Assembly: GCA_902777125.1 (NCBI GenBank)
Contig: CACYSQ010000005.1
Coordinates: 44,609 to 108,608, forward strand
Source of the DNA: Ruminococcus flavefaciens
Lineage (GTDB): Bacteria > Bacillota > Clostridia > Oscillospirales > Ruminococcaceae
Direction of reading: 5' to 3'
DNA: 64,000 nt
Positions 33,830 to 40,881 of this stretch are shown here, in pieces. Under the pieces are notes generated by a model. The model ran no database searches. It saw nothing but the letters and a program-made list of their open reading frames with translations, and was not told where the DNA came from. The stretch's first letter is position 1. The number at the start of each line of letters is the position of its first letter. The position numbers and the translations under genes are program-made.

Positions 33830-34988
33830 TTTCTTCGCCTCCTATGCCGATGAAGTTAACGCTGTCGGTGCCGTTTGCAATGGCACTGTAGATGTTTTCG
33901 ATGTCCGCAGCGGAGATGTTCCTTCCGCCGAGACCGCCGATGAAATTGTAGCCGGGAACGTTCACGCCAGCCTTTTTGAGGGCGGAGTTGACGTTCGTGA
34001 AGACCGTTCCCTCATTGCCGAAGCTGATGTCCTTTTCGAGGACGGCGTAAGCCTTTGCATTCCGCAGAACACCGGCGATCTCCTCATTCGGGAAGGGTCT
34101 CATGTAGCGTATGCGGACAACGCCTGCCCTGACGCCGTTCTCACGGAGCTTGTCGGCAGTCTCACGGCAGAGACCTGCGATGCTTCCGAGGGTAACGATG
34201 ATGTATTCAGCGTCCTCAGTGCGGTAATCCTCGGTCAGACCGGAGTATTTCCTGCCGAATATTTCAGCGAATTCCGCCTCTGTTCGGGTGATGACCTCAC
34301 GCGCCGCGAGAACTCCTCTGTGTTCCTTGTATTTGAAGATGTAGTTGGTGTCCGGACCTGCCGAGAAAGCCATATTCTTCGGGTTCTCGAAGTCTATGCG
34401 GTTGTCGGTCTCATAGGGCGGAAGAAATCTGTCCGCCTGTTCACGGTCGGGAATGTCCACTGTTTCGTAGGTGTGGGTGAGGATAAAGCCGTCGAGGTTC
34501 GCCATGAAAGGTGTGGAGACCGTCTTGTCCTCAGCTATGCGGTAGCTCATCAGCGCGAGGTCGAGGGCTTCCTGAGCGTTTTCGGCGTAAGCCTGTATCC
34601 AGCCGCTGTCGAGCTGCGAGAGACTGTCACGCTGATCGCCGTAGATGTTCCACGGGAGAGCTGTTGAACGGTCGGCATTCATCATGACGATCGGAAAGCG
34701 TCCGCCTGCCGCGTAGTAGAGACATTCCGCCATGTAGAGGAGACCCTGCGAGGAGGTCGCCGTGAAAGCCCTTGCACCGGCGGCACTTGCACCGATAGCG
34801 CATGAGAGTGCGGAATGCTCGGATTCAACGTGTATGTATTCAGCCTTGAGACTGCCGTCCTCGACCATTTCGGAGAGCTTTTCCACGACTATGGTCTGCG
34901 GGGTTATCGGGTAAGCCGAGATGACCTGCGGACGCGCAAGGCGTATGCCCTCGGCAAAAGCCTCGTTGCCTGATAAAAACTTTTTCAT
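33819..34988 (-). CDS. 2-oxoacid:ferredoxin oxidoreductase, alpha subunit
   Basis: 389 aa. ISAYPITPQTIVVEKLSE is the pyrimidine-binding domain signature; SSQGLLYMAECLYYAAGGRFPIVM and the C-terminal DVLE-type transketolase domain (YAVLEKDISFG) are present. Starts with ATG at 34988 overlapping the delta stop (ATGA), with GGAGG upstream. Works with the gamma, delta and beta subunits encoded in the same operon. Confidence 0.92.
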   Translation of the reverse strand: MKKFLSGNEAFAEGIRLARPQVISAYPITPQTIVVEKLSEMVEDGSLKAEYIHVESEHSALSCAIGASAAGARAFTATSSQGLLYMAECLYYAAGGRFPIVMMNADRSTALPWNIYGDQRDSLSQLDSGWIQAYAENAQEALDLALMSYRIAEDKTVSTPFMANLDGFILTHTYETVDIPDREQADRFLPPYETDNRIDFENPKNMAFSAGPDTNYIFKYKEHRGVLAAREVITRTEAEFAEIFGRKYSGLTEDYRTEDAEYIIVTLGSIAGLCRETADKLRENGVRAGVVRIRYMRPFPNEEIAGVLRNAKAYAVLEKDISFGNEGTVFTNVNSALKKAGVNVPGYNFIGGLGGRNISAADIENIYSAIANGTDSVNFIGIGGEENGK

Positions 34989-35278
34989 TTGCGTTCCGCC
35001 TCCATTCCGACAGCACCGGTCTTGCATATTTTCGCGCATATTCCGCAGCCCTTGCAGAAATCGTAGTCAATGACAGCCTTGCCGTCCTTAATTGAGATGA
35101 CTCCGTCCGGACAGTAGAGGTAGCACTGCTCGCAGCCGACGCATTTTCCGGCGTCGATGACTGGTCTTATGCTTCTCCAACCGCTGTTGACGCTTACGAG
35201 GTAGCCTGCCTCAAACGACGTATTTTCAGGGACTTCCTCAAACGTAAAGCCCTTTTTTTCTCTTATGTAGGGTCTCAT
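34985..35278 (-). CDS. 2-oxoacid:ferredoxin oxidoreductase, delta (2x[4Fe-4S]) subunit
   Basis: 97 aa. Two ferredoxin motifs, CVGCEQCYLYCP and CKGCGICAKIC, carry electrons from the TPP site to free ferredoxin. The N-terminal extension (residues 1-35) is normal for PorD/VorD. Overlaps the gamma gene by 1 bp and the alpha gene by 4 bp, so translation is coupled. Confidence 0.92.
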   Translation of the reverse strand: MRPYIREKKGFTFEEVPENTSFEAGYLVSVNSGWRSIRPVIDAGKCVGCEQCYLYCPDGVISIKDGKAVIDYDFCKGCGICAKICKTGAVGMEAERK

Positions 35279-35790
35279 CAGACTGCCTCCTCTGCGGCTT
35301 TAAGTATCGCGGAGATGTTCCGCTCCTGAATTTTTTTGGGCATATAGCCCTTTACAGCCTCGACCGCGTTCTCCTCGGTGGCAACTCCCGAGATACCGGT
35401 GAGAAGTCCGAGCATGACGGTGTTGACCGTGGGGAGCTTCAGCTCAGCCGCGATATTTTCGGCATCGAAGGAGAGAGCTCCCTCGATGTCATTCTTGGAA
35501 TTGACGATGATATTGCCGTCCTCCTTCAGAAGCGAGCGGAGCTGCGGCTCATAGAGGGTATCATCGAGTATCACGATATAATCAGCCTTTTCGGTCTGAC
35601 TTCTGTCAGCGACCGGCTTTGTATCGAGCTTTGTGAAGGCTCTCACGGGAGCGCCGCGGCGTTCCGGACCGAATGAGGGGAAAGCGAGCGCGTACTTGTC
35701 GCCGCTGTCCGAGGTATAGGCAGCTCCGAGGAGCTTTGCGGCAGTAAAAGCGCCCTGACCGCCGCGTCCGAGCCAGATTATTTCGATCAT
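35278..35790 (-). CDS. 2-oxoacid:ferredoxin oxidoreductase, gamma subunit
   Basis: 170 aa, first gene of the operon. WLGRGGQGAFTAAKLLG is the CoA/subunit-interaction motif of PorG/VorG, and SFGPERRGAPVRAFTKL follows. Start ATG 35790 is preceded by AGGAG. The promoter and LysR box lie just upstream, next to the LysR gene. Confidence 0.92.
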   Translation of the reverse strand: MIEIIWLGRGGQGAFTAAKLLGAAYTSDSGDKYALAFPSFGPERRGAPVRAFTKLDTKPVADRSQTEKADYIVILDDTLYEPQLRSLLKEDGNIIVNSKNDIEGALSFDAENIAAELKLPTVNTVMLGLLTGISGVATEENAVEAVKGYMPKKIQERNISAILKAAEEAV

Positions 35791-35821
35791 AGTGGTTCTC
35801 CTATCGTTTTAGTATGTTTTA

Positions 35822-35851
35822 ATTATACACTGACCTGCAAAAAAAGTCCAA
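35822..35851 (-). promoter_or_regulatory. Promoter P1 of the ferredoxin oxidoreductase operon
   Basis: -35 TTGGAC (35846-35851, in GTATTGGAC) and -10 TATAAT (35822-35827), 18-bp spacer. No leader ORF between it and the gamma gene. Confidence 0.8.
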
Positions 35852-35872
35852 TACCGGACATCTATTTCACGT

Positions 35873-35889
35873 TATAGGCAAAAACTATA
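35873..35889 (-). promoter_or_regulatory. LysR-type operator box at P1
   Basis: TATAG-N7-CTATA, 17 bp, T-N11-A type, 21 bp upstream of the -35 and followed by AC-N5-ATAGA. Lies between the LysR stop and the operon it probably controls. Confidence 0.78.
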
Positions 35890-35894
35890 GCAAA

Positions 35895-35922
35895 GTGGGG
35901 CGCCGGATACGGCGTCCCCTAC
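35895..35922. repeat. REP-like hairpin (copy 10, single)
   Basis: GGGGCGCCG / CGGCGTCCCC hairpin closed by CTAC; right after the LysR stop, so it may also terminate that gene. Confidence 0.6.
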
Positions 35923-35929
35923 AGAAAGG

Positions 35930-36838
35930 CTATATCCCGAGGTAATTCTTTATCTCCTCAATGTATATTTCCGCCATTTCGCTGAGAATGACGTTTTTCA
36001 GCGTGATATAGCCGATTTCCATGACCTCGTCCGTATCGTCCTCGAACGGCACGGCGATATAGTCCGAACCGTTCAGCTCCTCGCAGATGATGCCGGAGCA
36101 GAGGGTATAGCCGTTGAGACCTATCATGAGATTGAGCATGGTAGCACGGTCGTTCGCCTTGATAGTGCGCTGGTAGTCGGCAGTGCTGAGCAGCTCCTCC
36201 GCGAGATAGAACGTGCTGTTGTCGCCCTGCTCAAAGGAGAGACAGGGGTAGTCCGCGAGCTGTTCAAAGGTTATTTTTTTCTCGTTCGAGAGGGGGTGAC
36301 CCTTCCACAGGTAAACGTAGGGGCTGCACTTCGTGAGCGTGTGGAACTCCAGACCGTTCGAGTGGAGCAGCTTGGTTATCGACTTGCGGTTGAAGTCGTT
36401 GAGGTAGATGATGCCGATCTCACTTCGCATAGTGGCAACATCGCTGATGACCTCAGCGGTCTTGGTCTCGCGCACAGCGAATTCGTACTCCGAGGTATCG
36501 AACTCCTTGACCATTTCCACGAAAGCCTTTACAGCAAAGGAGTAATGCTGGGAGGAAACGCCGAACTTCTTCTTGACGCCGCCCTTGTTGATGTATTTTT
36601 CGGCTAGAACATCGAACTGTCCGACCACCTGACGGGCGTATTGCAGGAACTCAGCACCGTCGTTGGTGAGGGTAACTCCGCGGCCGCTGCGGTTGAAGAT
36701 CTTGATGCCGATCTCTTTTTCGAGCTCCTGAACGGAGGAGGTCAGCGAGGGCTGCGAGACGTAGAGCTGTTCTGCGGCTTTGTTCATAGAGCCGGTCGCG
36801 GATATTGCAAGAATGTATTTAAGCTGCTGTAAGGTCAT
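35930..36838 (-). CDS. LysR-family transcriptional regulator, predicted regulator of the sulfur/2-oxoacid block
   Basis: 302 aa. N-terminal winged helix-turn-helix (MTLQQLKYILAISATGSMNKAAEQLYVSQPSLTSSVQELEKEIG) split across about residues 1-60 and a periplasmic-binding-protein-like effector domain. It belongs to the Cys/CmbR-like branch by general pattern, an inference. ATG 36838 with GGAG upstream is used; an ATG at 36871 lacks a site. It sits between the transsulfuration genes and the ferredoxin oxidoreductase operon, and boxes of the TATAR-N7-YTATA type flank four promoters around it. Confidence 0.88.
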   Translation of the reverse strand: MTLQQLKYILAISATGSMNKAAEQLYVSQPSLTSSVQELEKEIGIKIFNRSGRGVTLTNDGAEFLQYARQVVGQFDVLAEKYINKGGVKKKFGVSSQHYSFAVKAFVEMVKEFDTSEYEFAVRETKTAEVISDVATMRSEIGIIYLNDFNRKSITKLLHSNGLEFHTLTKCSPYVYLWKGHPLSNEKKITFEQLADYPCLSFEQGDNSTFYLAEELLSTADYQRTIKANDRATMLNLMIGLNGYTLCSGIICEELNGSDYIAVPFEDDTDEVMEIGYITLKNVILSEMAEIYIEEIKNYLGI

Positions 36839-36889
36839 AATAATTCTCCATTCTATCGAGAGATGTTTCATTTGCTTTACTCTTTGGTG

Positions 36890-37125
36890 AAAGCTCCTAT
36901 GAATGGGATTCTAAAGGGACTTCGTCCCTTTAGCGGAGTCCAGAGGCAGGCTTAACAAGCCCGTCCCCTCTGTCCTTCGGACATCTCCCCGCACTGCGGG
37001 GAGTCACCTCTGGTGGGGAGTGGGGCAAAGCCCCACGATCAACAAAGCGCCTTGCAAGAGAAGGCGTCCCCCTTGCAGCCGAACCCAATATCAAAGCCTC
37101 CGGACTAAGTCCGGACAAAAGGCAA
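36890..37125. repeat. Cluster of five short hairpins (second intergenic repeat type)
   Basis: In order: CTAAAGGGAC-TTC-GTCCCTTTAG, TGTCC-TTC-GGACA, CCCCGC-ACT-GCGGGG, GGGGC-AAA-GCCCC, CGCCTT-N7-AAGGCG and TCCGGAC-TAA-GTCCGGA. They fill the gap between LysR and cysK. The CCTCTGTCC ... ATCTCCCC wording differs from the GTAG family. No gene is seen. Confidence 0.6.
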
Positions 37126-37144
37126 ATTAGGTGAAACATCACGC

Positions 37145-38056
37145 TCAATCGTATAGTCCGGTACTGAAATAACGGTCGCCGCGGTCGGGGAAGACCGTTA
37201 CGATATTGCCTCTTGCGCCGTCCTTTATCAGCTTCAGTACCGCTGCCATTGCCGCTCCCGAGGAAGAGCCGGCGATTATTCCCTCCGTTTTCGCAAGGAG
37301 CCTTGCGGTATTGAAAGCCTCGTCATCATTCATTTTTATCACGCCGTCCACAAGGGACATATCCATTGTCTCGGCAATGAAGTCGTTGCCGATGCCCTCG
37401 ATGTTGTAGTCAGCGTGTTCGCCGCCGCCCATAGTCGAGCCGACCGGGTCAGCGAGGATACCCTTTGCAGTGGGAACTCTCTCCTTGATGTAGCGGAGTA
37501 TTCCCGTGTAGGTACCGCCGCTGCCTGCACCCGCGACAACGTAGTCAATCTTTCCGTCGAGAGCCTCGTATATCTCGCGTCCGGTAGTCTCGTAGTGGGC
37601 GAGGGGATTGCTCTGATTCTTGAACTGTTCGAGCGATACCGAGCCGGGGATCTGTGCCTTTATCTCCTCAGCCTTTGCGACTGCACCGAGCATTCCCTTT
37701 TCGCGGGGAGTGTTCACTACCTCGGCGCCGAGTGCCCGGAGAAGCGACTGCTTTTCCGCTGAAAACTTAGTGGGGACTACGAAGATTATACGGTAGCCGC
37801 GGTTGAGAGCCGCAAAAGCTATTCCGAGACCGGTATTTCCGGCGGTAGCCTCAACGATAGTGCCGCCCGGTCTGAGAATGCCGCGTTTTTCCGCATCGTT
37901 TATCATGTAGAGACCTGTTCTGTCCTTGACGCTTCCGGAGGGATTGTAAAGCTCGAGCTTTGCGAAGACGTTCACGCTGTCCTCCTGAACGATATTACCG
38001 AGCCTTACAAGGGGAGTGTTTCCGATGAGGGACTGCATTGAATCAAAGTATCTCAT
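37145..38056 (-). CDS. cysK: Cysteine synthase / O-acetylserine-dependent cystathionine beta-synthase family
   Basis: 303 aa fold-type II PLP enzyme: IGNTPLVRL, SGSVKDRTGL with the PLP Lys, EATAGNTGLGIAFA substrate loop and GAGSGGTYTGI phosphate loop. It either makes cysteine from O-acetylserine and sulfide or, as MccA does in Bacillus, joins homocysteine to O-acetylserine. Position next to a cystathionine lyase/synthase and a SAM methyltransferase favours the MccA-like role. Start ATG 38056 lies 10 bp after the upstream gene. Confidence 0.85.
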   Translation of the reverse strand: MRYFDSMQSLIGNTPLVRLGNIVQEDSVNVFAKLELYNPSGSVKDRTGLYMINDAEKRGILRPGGTIVEATAGNTGLGIAFAALNRGYRIIFVVPTKFSAEKQSLLRALGAEVVNTPREKGMLGAVAKAEEIKAQIPGSVSLEQFKNQSNPLAHYETTGREIYEALDGKIDYVVAGAGSGGTYTGILRYIKERVPTAKGILADPVGSTMGGGEHADYNIEGIGNDFIAETMDMSLVDGVIKMNDDEAFNTARLLAKTEGIIAGSSSGAAMAAVLKLIKDGARGNIVTVFPDRGDRYFSTGLYD

Positions 38057-38066
38057 ATATATTATC

Positions 38067-39227
38067 TCACTTTCTCTCAGATTTTTCAATAGCCTGTGCG
38101 ATATCTGCAAGAATATCCTCAATGCTCTCAATGCCGACGGAAAGACGGATAAGACCGTCCGTGATGCCGACTTTTTTGCGGATATCAGCCGGAATGGAGG
38201 CGTGGGTCATGGTAGCGGGGTGGCATACGAGGGACTCGACTCCGCCGAGGCTCTCCGCGAGGTTTACAAGCTCAAGGCTCTCGAAGAATGTGTTGATATC
38301 GTAGTTCTCATGGAGCTCAAAGGATATCATCGCACCGCCGTTTTTAGCCTGTCTGCGGTTGACCTCATAGCCCTGACTGCTTTCGAGACCGGGATAGTAG
38401 ACGTTCTTCACAGCCTTGTGCGCTGAGAGGAACTCCGCCGCTTTTTCAGCATTGTAAACGTGTCTGTCCATGCGTACCGCAAGTGTTTTTATGCCGCGGA
38501 TAAGGAGGAACGAATCGAAAGGTCCGAGAACTCCGCCTGTGGAATTCTGTATGAACGCTATCTTCTCCGCAAGCTCCTTTGTGCTGACAACGACAAGTCC
38601 GGAGACAACGTCGCTGTGACCGCCGAGGTACTTTGTAGCGCTGTGAACAACGATGTCCGCACCGAGTTCAAGTGGCTTCTGCAAATAGGGTGTCATGAAG
38701 GTGTTGTCCACGATGACGAGATGACCGTATCTGTGCGAGACCTCCGCGATTGCCCTGATATCGGTGATCGTCATGAGGGGATTTGCAGGGCTTTCGATGA
38801 TGACCGCTTTGACATCGGGAGTTATCTGGCTCTCATAGACCGCTGTGTCGGTGGTATCGGCAATGGTGTAGTTTATGCTGAAGTGGTCGAATACCTTGCT
38901 GAGAAGCCGGAACGTTCCGCCGTAGACGTTGCTTGAAATGAGAACGCGGTCGCCGCTGTGGAGCAGGCTGAGGACTGCGGTGAGAGCAGCCATTCCGGAG
39001 GCAAATGCAAAGCCTGCGACGCCGCCCTCAAGATCAGCGATGAGGGCTTCGAGAGCCTCACGGGTAGGGTTGCCTGTGCGGGAGTATTCATAGCCGCGCA
39101 TTTTTCCGAGACCGTCCTGCTTATAGGTCGAAGTCTGGTATATCGGGATATTTACAGCGCCGGTGCGTTCGTCAATGGAGATGCCTCCGTGGATAAGGGC
39201 TGTTTCTGTATTTGCAAATTTACTCAT
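38067..39227 (-). CDS. Cystathionine gamma-lyase/gamma-synthase family protein
   Basis: 386 aa PLP enzyme of the Cys/Met metabolism family: YEYSRTGNPTREALE, FASGMAALTAVLSLL, DNTFMTPYLQKPLELGADIVVHSATKYLGGHSD with the PLP Lys, and GGVESLVCHPATMTH. Gamma-lyase (MccB-like) and gamma-synthase cannot be separated by eye; the adjacent CysK/MccA-like gene suggests reverse transsulfuration. ATG 39227 has AAGGAG upstream. Confidence 0.88.
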   Translation of the reverse strand: MSKFANTETALIHGGISIDERTGAVNIPIYQTSTYKQDGLGKMRGYEYSRTGNPTREALEALIADLEGGVAGFAFASGMAALTAVLSLLHSGDRVLISSNVYGGTFRLLSKVFDHFSINYTIADTTDTAVYESQITPDVKAVIIESPANPLMTITDIRAIAEVSHRYGHLVIVDNTFMTPYLQKPLELGADIVVHSATKYLGGHSDVVSGLVVVSTKELAEKIAFIQNSTGGVLGPFDSFLLIRGIKTLAVRMDRHVYNAEKAAEFLSAHKAVKNVYYPGLESSQGYEVNRRQAKNGGAMISFELHENYDINTFFESLELVNLAESLGGVESLVCHPATMTHASIPADIRKKVGITDGLIRLSVGIESIEDILADIAQAIEKSERK

Positions 39228-39249
39228 AATAATTCTCCTTTTCAATTCT

Positions 39250-39317
39250 GTAGGGGCGGATACTATCCGTCCGAATGTTTCAGGGCTGTTTCGCGGGCGG
39301 ATAATATCCGCCCCTAC
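39250..39317. repeat. REP-like element pair (copy 11)
   Basis: GTAG with GGGCGGATA / TATCCGTCC at the left and GGGCGGATA / TATCCGCCC plus CTAC at the right, a nearly perfect inverted pair. Lies between the methyltransferase and the cystathionine enzyme gene. Confidence 0.75.
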
Positions 39318-39328
39318 TGTATTCTCAA

Positions 39329-40225
39329 TTATTCGTAGTCGTAGCCTGCGGTGTAGACCGCTGATATCAGGCTAACGTTTTCAAATGCCTTCAAGCCGTC
39401 CTCTCTGCCGTCGAAGTATTCCGACTGCACCTTTTCAGGCGGCATATAGGTGTCTATCTGGAAGCCGAGGGAGTACAGTGCGCGTGAGACTTCATTGTAG
39501 TCAAAACCGCCGCGCATCACCTCACCGAGCTCCTCCGTTATCCTCTCAAGACGGGCAACTCTCCGCGGAAAATCGCCGGTCTTTATAGGGTAGTCGAACA
39601 CGACCGCACTTCCGAGAGCGGAAAGCTCTGCCATTTGCCTGAGAGTGTCCGCAAAGACATCGAGCGTGAGGTAGTAGGAAACTCCGAGAATGCTGAAAAA
39701 CGTCTTCTTGTCCGGGTCGAAGCCTGCCGCGATGAGCTTGTCGCACATTCGCTCCTTCTCGAAATCGACCGGTACGAAATGAACGTTTTGGGGGATATTC
39801 CATTCGAGCTCGCTTATCCTCCCGAGCTTGAAGCGCTGGGTGTCGGGGTGATCTATCTCGAAGATCTCGATGTTCTCATTGGTGTTGCGGAACGAAAATG
39901 TGTCCGAGCCGGCACCGCAGATGACGTACTGTATTTTGCCGTTTTCAGCGGCGAAATCCGCGAGTCTCACCTCGTTGAAGTGTATCCTCGAAAGAGGGAT
40001 AGGAGCGATATATTCCTTTATCAGCAGCTCTGTGTCCTCACGGGAGAAGGACTGAAGTCCTCCGAAGCCGCTGCTTATCATATCGTAGATGCTGTCGTAT
40101 TCTTCCTTGCCCATGAAGTCAAAGGCAAGGTAATCGTCATAGATCTTCTGACGCGCCTTGTTCGAGTGCCAAGCCCTCACGAACGCGCACATTTTAGCGG
40201 TAACGCTTTCTCTTTCATCGACCAT
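39329..40225 (-). CDS. Class I SAM-dependent methyltransferase (leucine-carboxyl-methyltransferase-like family)
   Basis: 298 aa. The N-terminus (AFVRAWHSNKARQKIYDDYLAFDFMG) and the SAM site YVICGAGSDTFSFR with EIDHPDTQ match the LCMT/PPM1-like family of small-molecule methyltransferases. Substrate unknown. Position ahead of transsulfuration genes parallels the yrrT-type methyltransferase of the Bacillus mccAB operon, though the family is different. ATG 40225 has CCGGAGG upstream, directly after an attenuator-like terminator and a Cys-rich leader ORF. Confidence 0.8.
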   Translation of the reverse strand: MVDERESVTAKMCAFVRAWHSNKARQKIYDDYLAFDFMGKEEYDSIYDMISSGFGGLQSFSREDTELLIKEYIAPIPLSRIHFNEVRLADFAAENGKIQYVICGAGSDTFSFRNTNENIEIFEIDHPDTQRFKLGRISELEWNIPQNVHFVPVDFEKERMCDKLIAAGFDPDKKTFFSILGVSYYLTLDVFADTLRQMAELSALGSAVVFDYPIKTGDFPRRVARLERITEELGEVMRGGFDYNEVSRALYSLGFQIDTYMPPEKVQSEYFDGREDGLKAFENVSLISAVYTAGYDYE

Positions 40226-40237
40226 AAAAACCTCCGG

Positions 40238-40276
40238 AAAAATAAAAATGCACGGGAAGCAAACCGCATCCCGCGC
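40238..40276 (-). terminator. Predicted attenuator (intrinsic terminator before the methyltransferase gene)
   Basis: Minus-strand stem GCGCGGGA / TCCCGTGC (8 pairs, one G-T) with an 11-base loop, followed directly by ATTTTTATTTTT. It lies 20 bp after the leader ORF stop and before the ribosome site of the methyltransferase gene, the expected place for an attenuator. Confidence 0.72.
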
Positions 40277-40296
40277 ATAAAAATACTCGCTGACGA

Positions 40297-40389
40297 TCAG
40301 AAAGAGGCGCAACATCGCTGAGCATAAGTACGCAGAACACGGTAATATCTCATTGTACACATACAACAGCACATCATGTTGGTTCTCAT
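40297..40389 (-). CDS. Cys-rich leader peptide (30 aa), predicted cysteine attenuator
   Basis: ATG with AGGAG 8 bp upstream opens a 30-codon ORF containing MMCCCMC early and RCC near its end: six Cys codons, three in a row. It starts about 45 nt into the transcript from promoter P4 and is followed by an intrinsic terminator and then the methyltransferase/cysteine genes. Cys codon clusters in a leader ahead of cysteine metabolism genes indicate control by ribosome stalling when Cys-tRNA is scarce, as in His or Trp leaders. Too short for routine gene calling. Confidence 0.7.
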   Translation of the reverse strand: MRTNMMCCCMCTMRYYRVLRTYAQRCCASF

Positions 40390-40440
40390 GTTCAGGACTC
40401 CTTTCAAAGTAATTCTTGTATTCCTATCGGAACAATATGG

Positions 40441-40469
40441 ATTATATCACATCAAGCATACTTTGTCAA
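40441..40469 (-). promoter_or_regulatory. Promoter P4 of the leader-methyltransferase-transsulfuration operon
   Basis: -35 TTGACA (40464-40469) and -10 TATAAT (40441-40446), 17-bp spacer. Confidence 0.82.
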
Positions 40470-40496
40470 TAGGTTTTGTTTATATTCGGCAATAGT

Positions 40497-40513
40497 TATA
40501 GAAATACCCTATT
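40497..40513 (-). promoter_or_regulatory. LysR-type operator box at P4
   Basis: AATAG-N7-CTATA on the minus strand, 17 bp, followed by ACT as at the other boxes. Its distance to the -35 is 27 bp rather than 21, and the ATAGA subsite is not conserved, so control here may differ. Confidence 0.55.
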
Positions 40514-40578
40514 ATTCAGACGTACTTTATAGATTTTGCCAGAATCAGAAACTAAGAGATCAGAGAGTAGAGAGTAGT

Positions 40579-40815
40579 GTAGGGGCGCACACTGTGCGCC
40601 CGTGCCTTACAATAAAAATATCAAAAATCAAAATGTAGGGAACGGCACCCTCGCCGTTCCACTTGTAGGGGCGGCGTACCGCCGCCCGCAGGCAATAAAA
40701 CTCACCTCCGGCAACGCTGTGTAGGGGGCGATGCCTACATCGTCCTGTCAAATTACAGACAAACCACCGGCAACAAACCGTAGGTGAAGGAACGGCGAGG
40801 GCGCCGTCCCCTGCA
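40579..40815. repeat. Array of five REP-like hairpins (copy 12)
   Basis: Four direct GTAG units with different stems: GGGCGCAC / GTGCGCCC (40579-40602), GGAACGGC / GCCGTTCC (40635-40660), GGGCGGCG / CGCCGCCC (40665-40688), GGGCGATG / CATCGTCC (40721-40745), closed by an inverted GGAACGGCG / CGCCGTCCCC plus TGCA (40789-40815). This is the densest site in the window and fills the gap after the ABC transporter operon. Confidence 0.75.
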
Positions 40816-40822
40816 CAGCAGC

Positions 40823-40862
40823 AAAAAAGCCAAAGAACGAATAATCATCGCTCTCCGGCTTT
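40823..40862 (-). terminator. Terminator of the ABC transporter operon
   Basis: AAAGCCggaGAGCGA / TCGTTCtttGGCTTT stem on the minus strand followed by TTTTGC. Confidence 0.75.
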
Positions 40863-40881
40863 ATCATTTTATATTTTCTAT

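Noticed and set aside
40579-40815. Spaced palindromes as a small CRISPR array
   Set aside because: The repeat sequence is not constant and spacing is irregular; they fit REP-like elements better.
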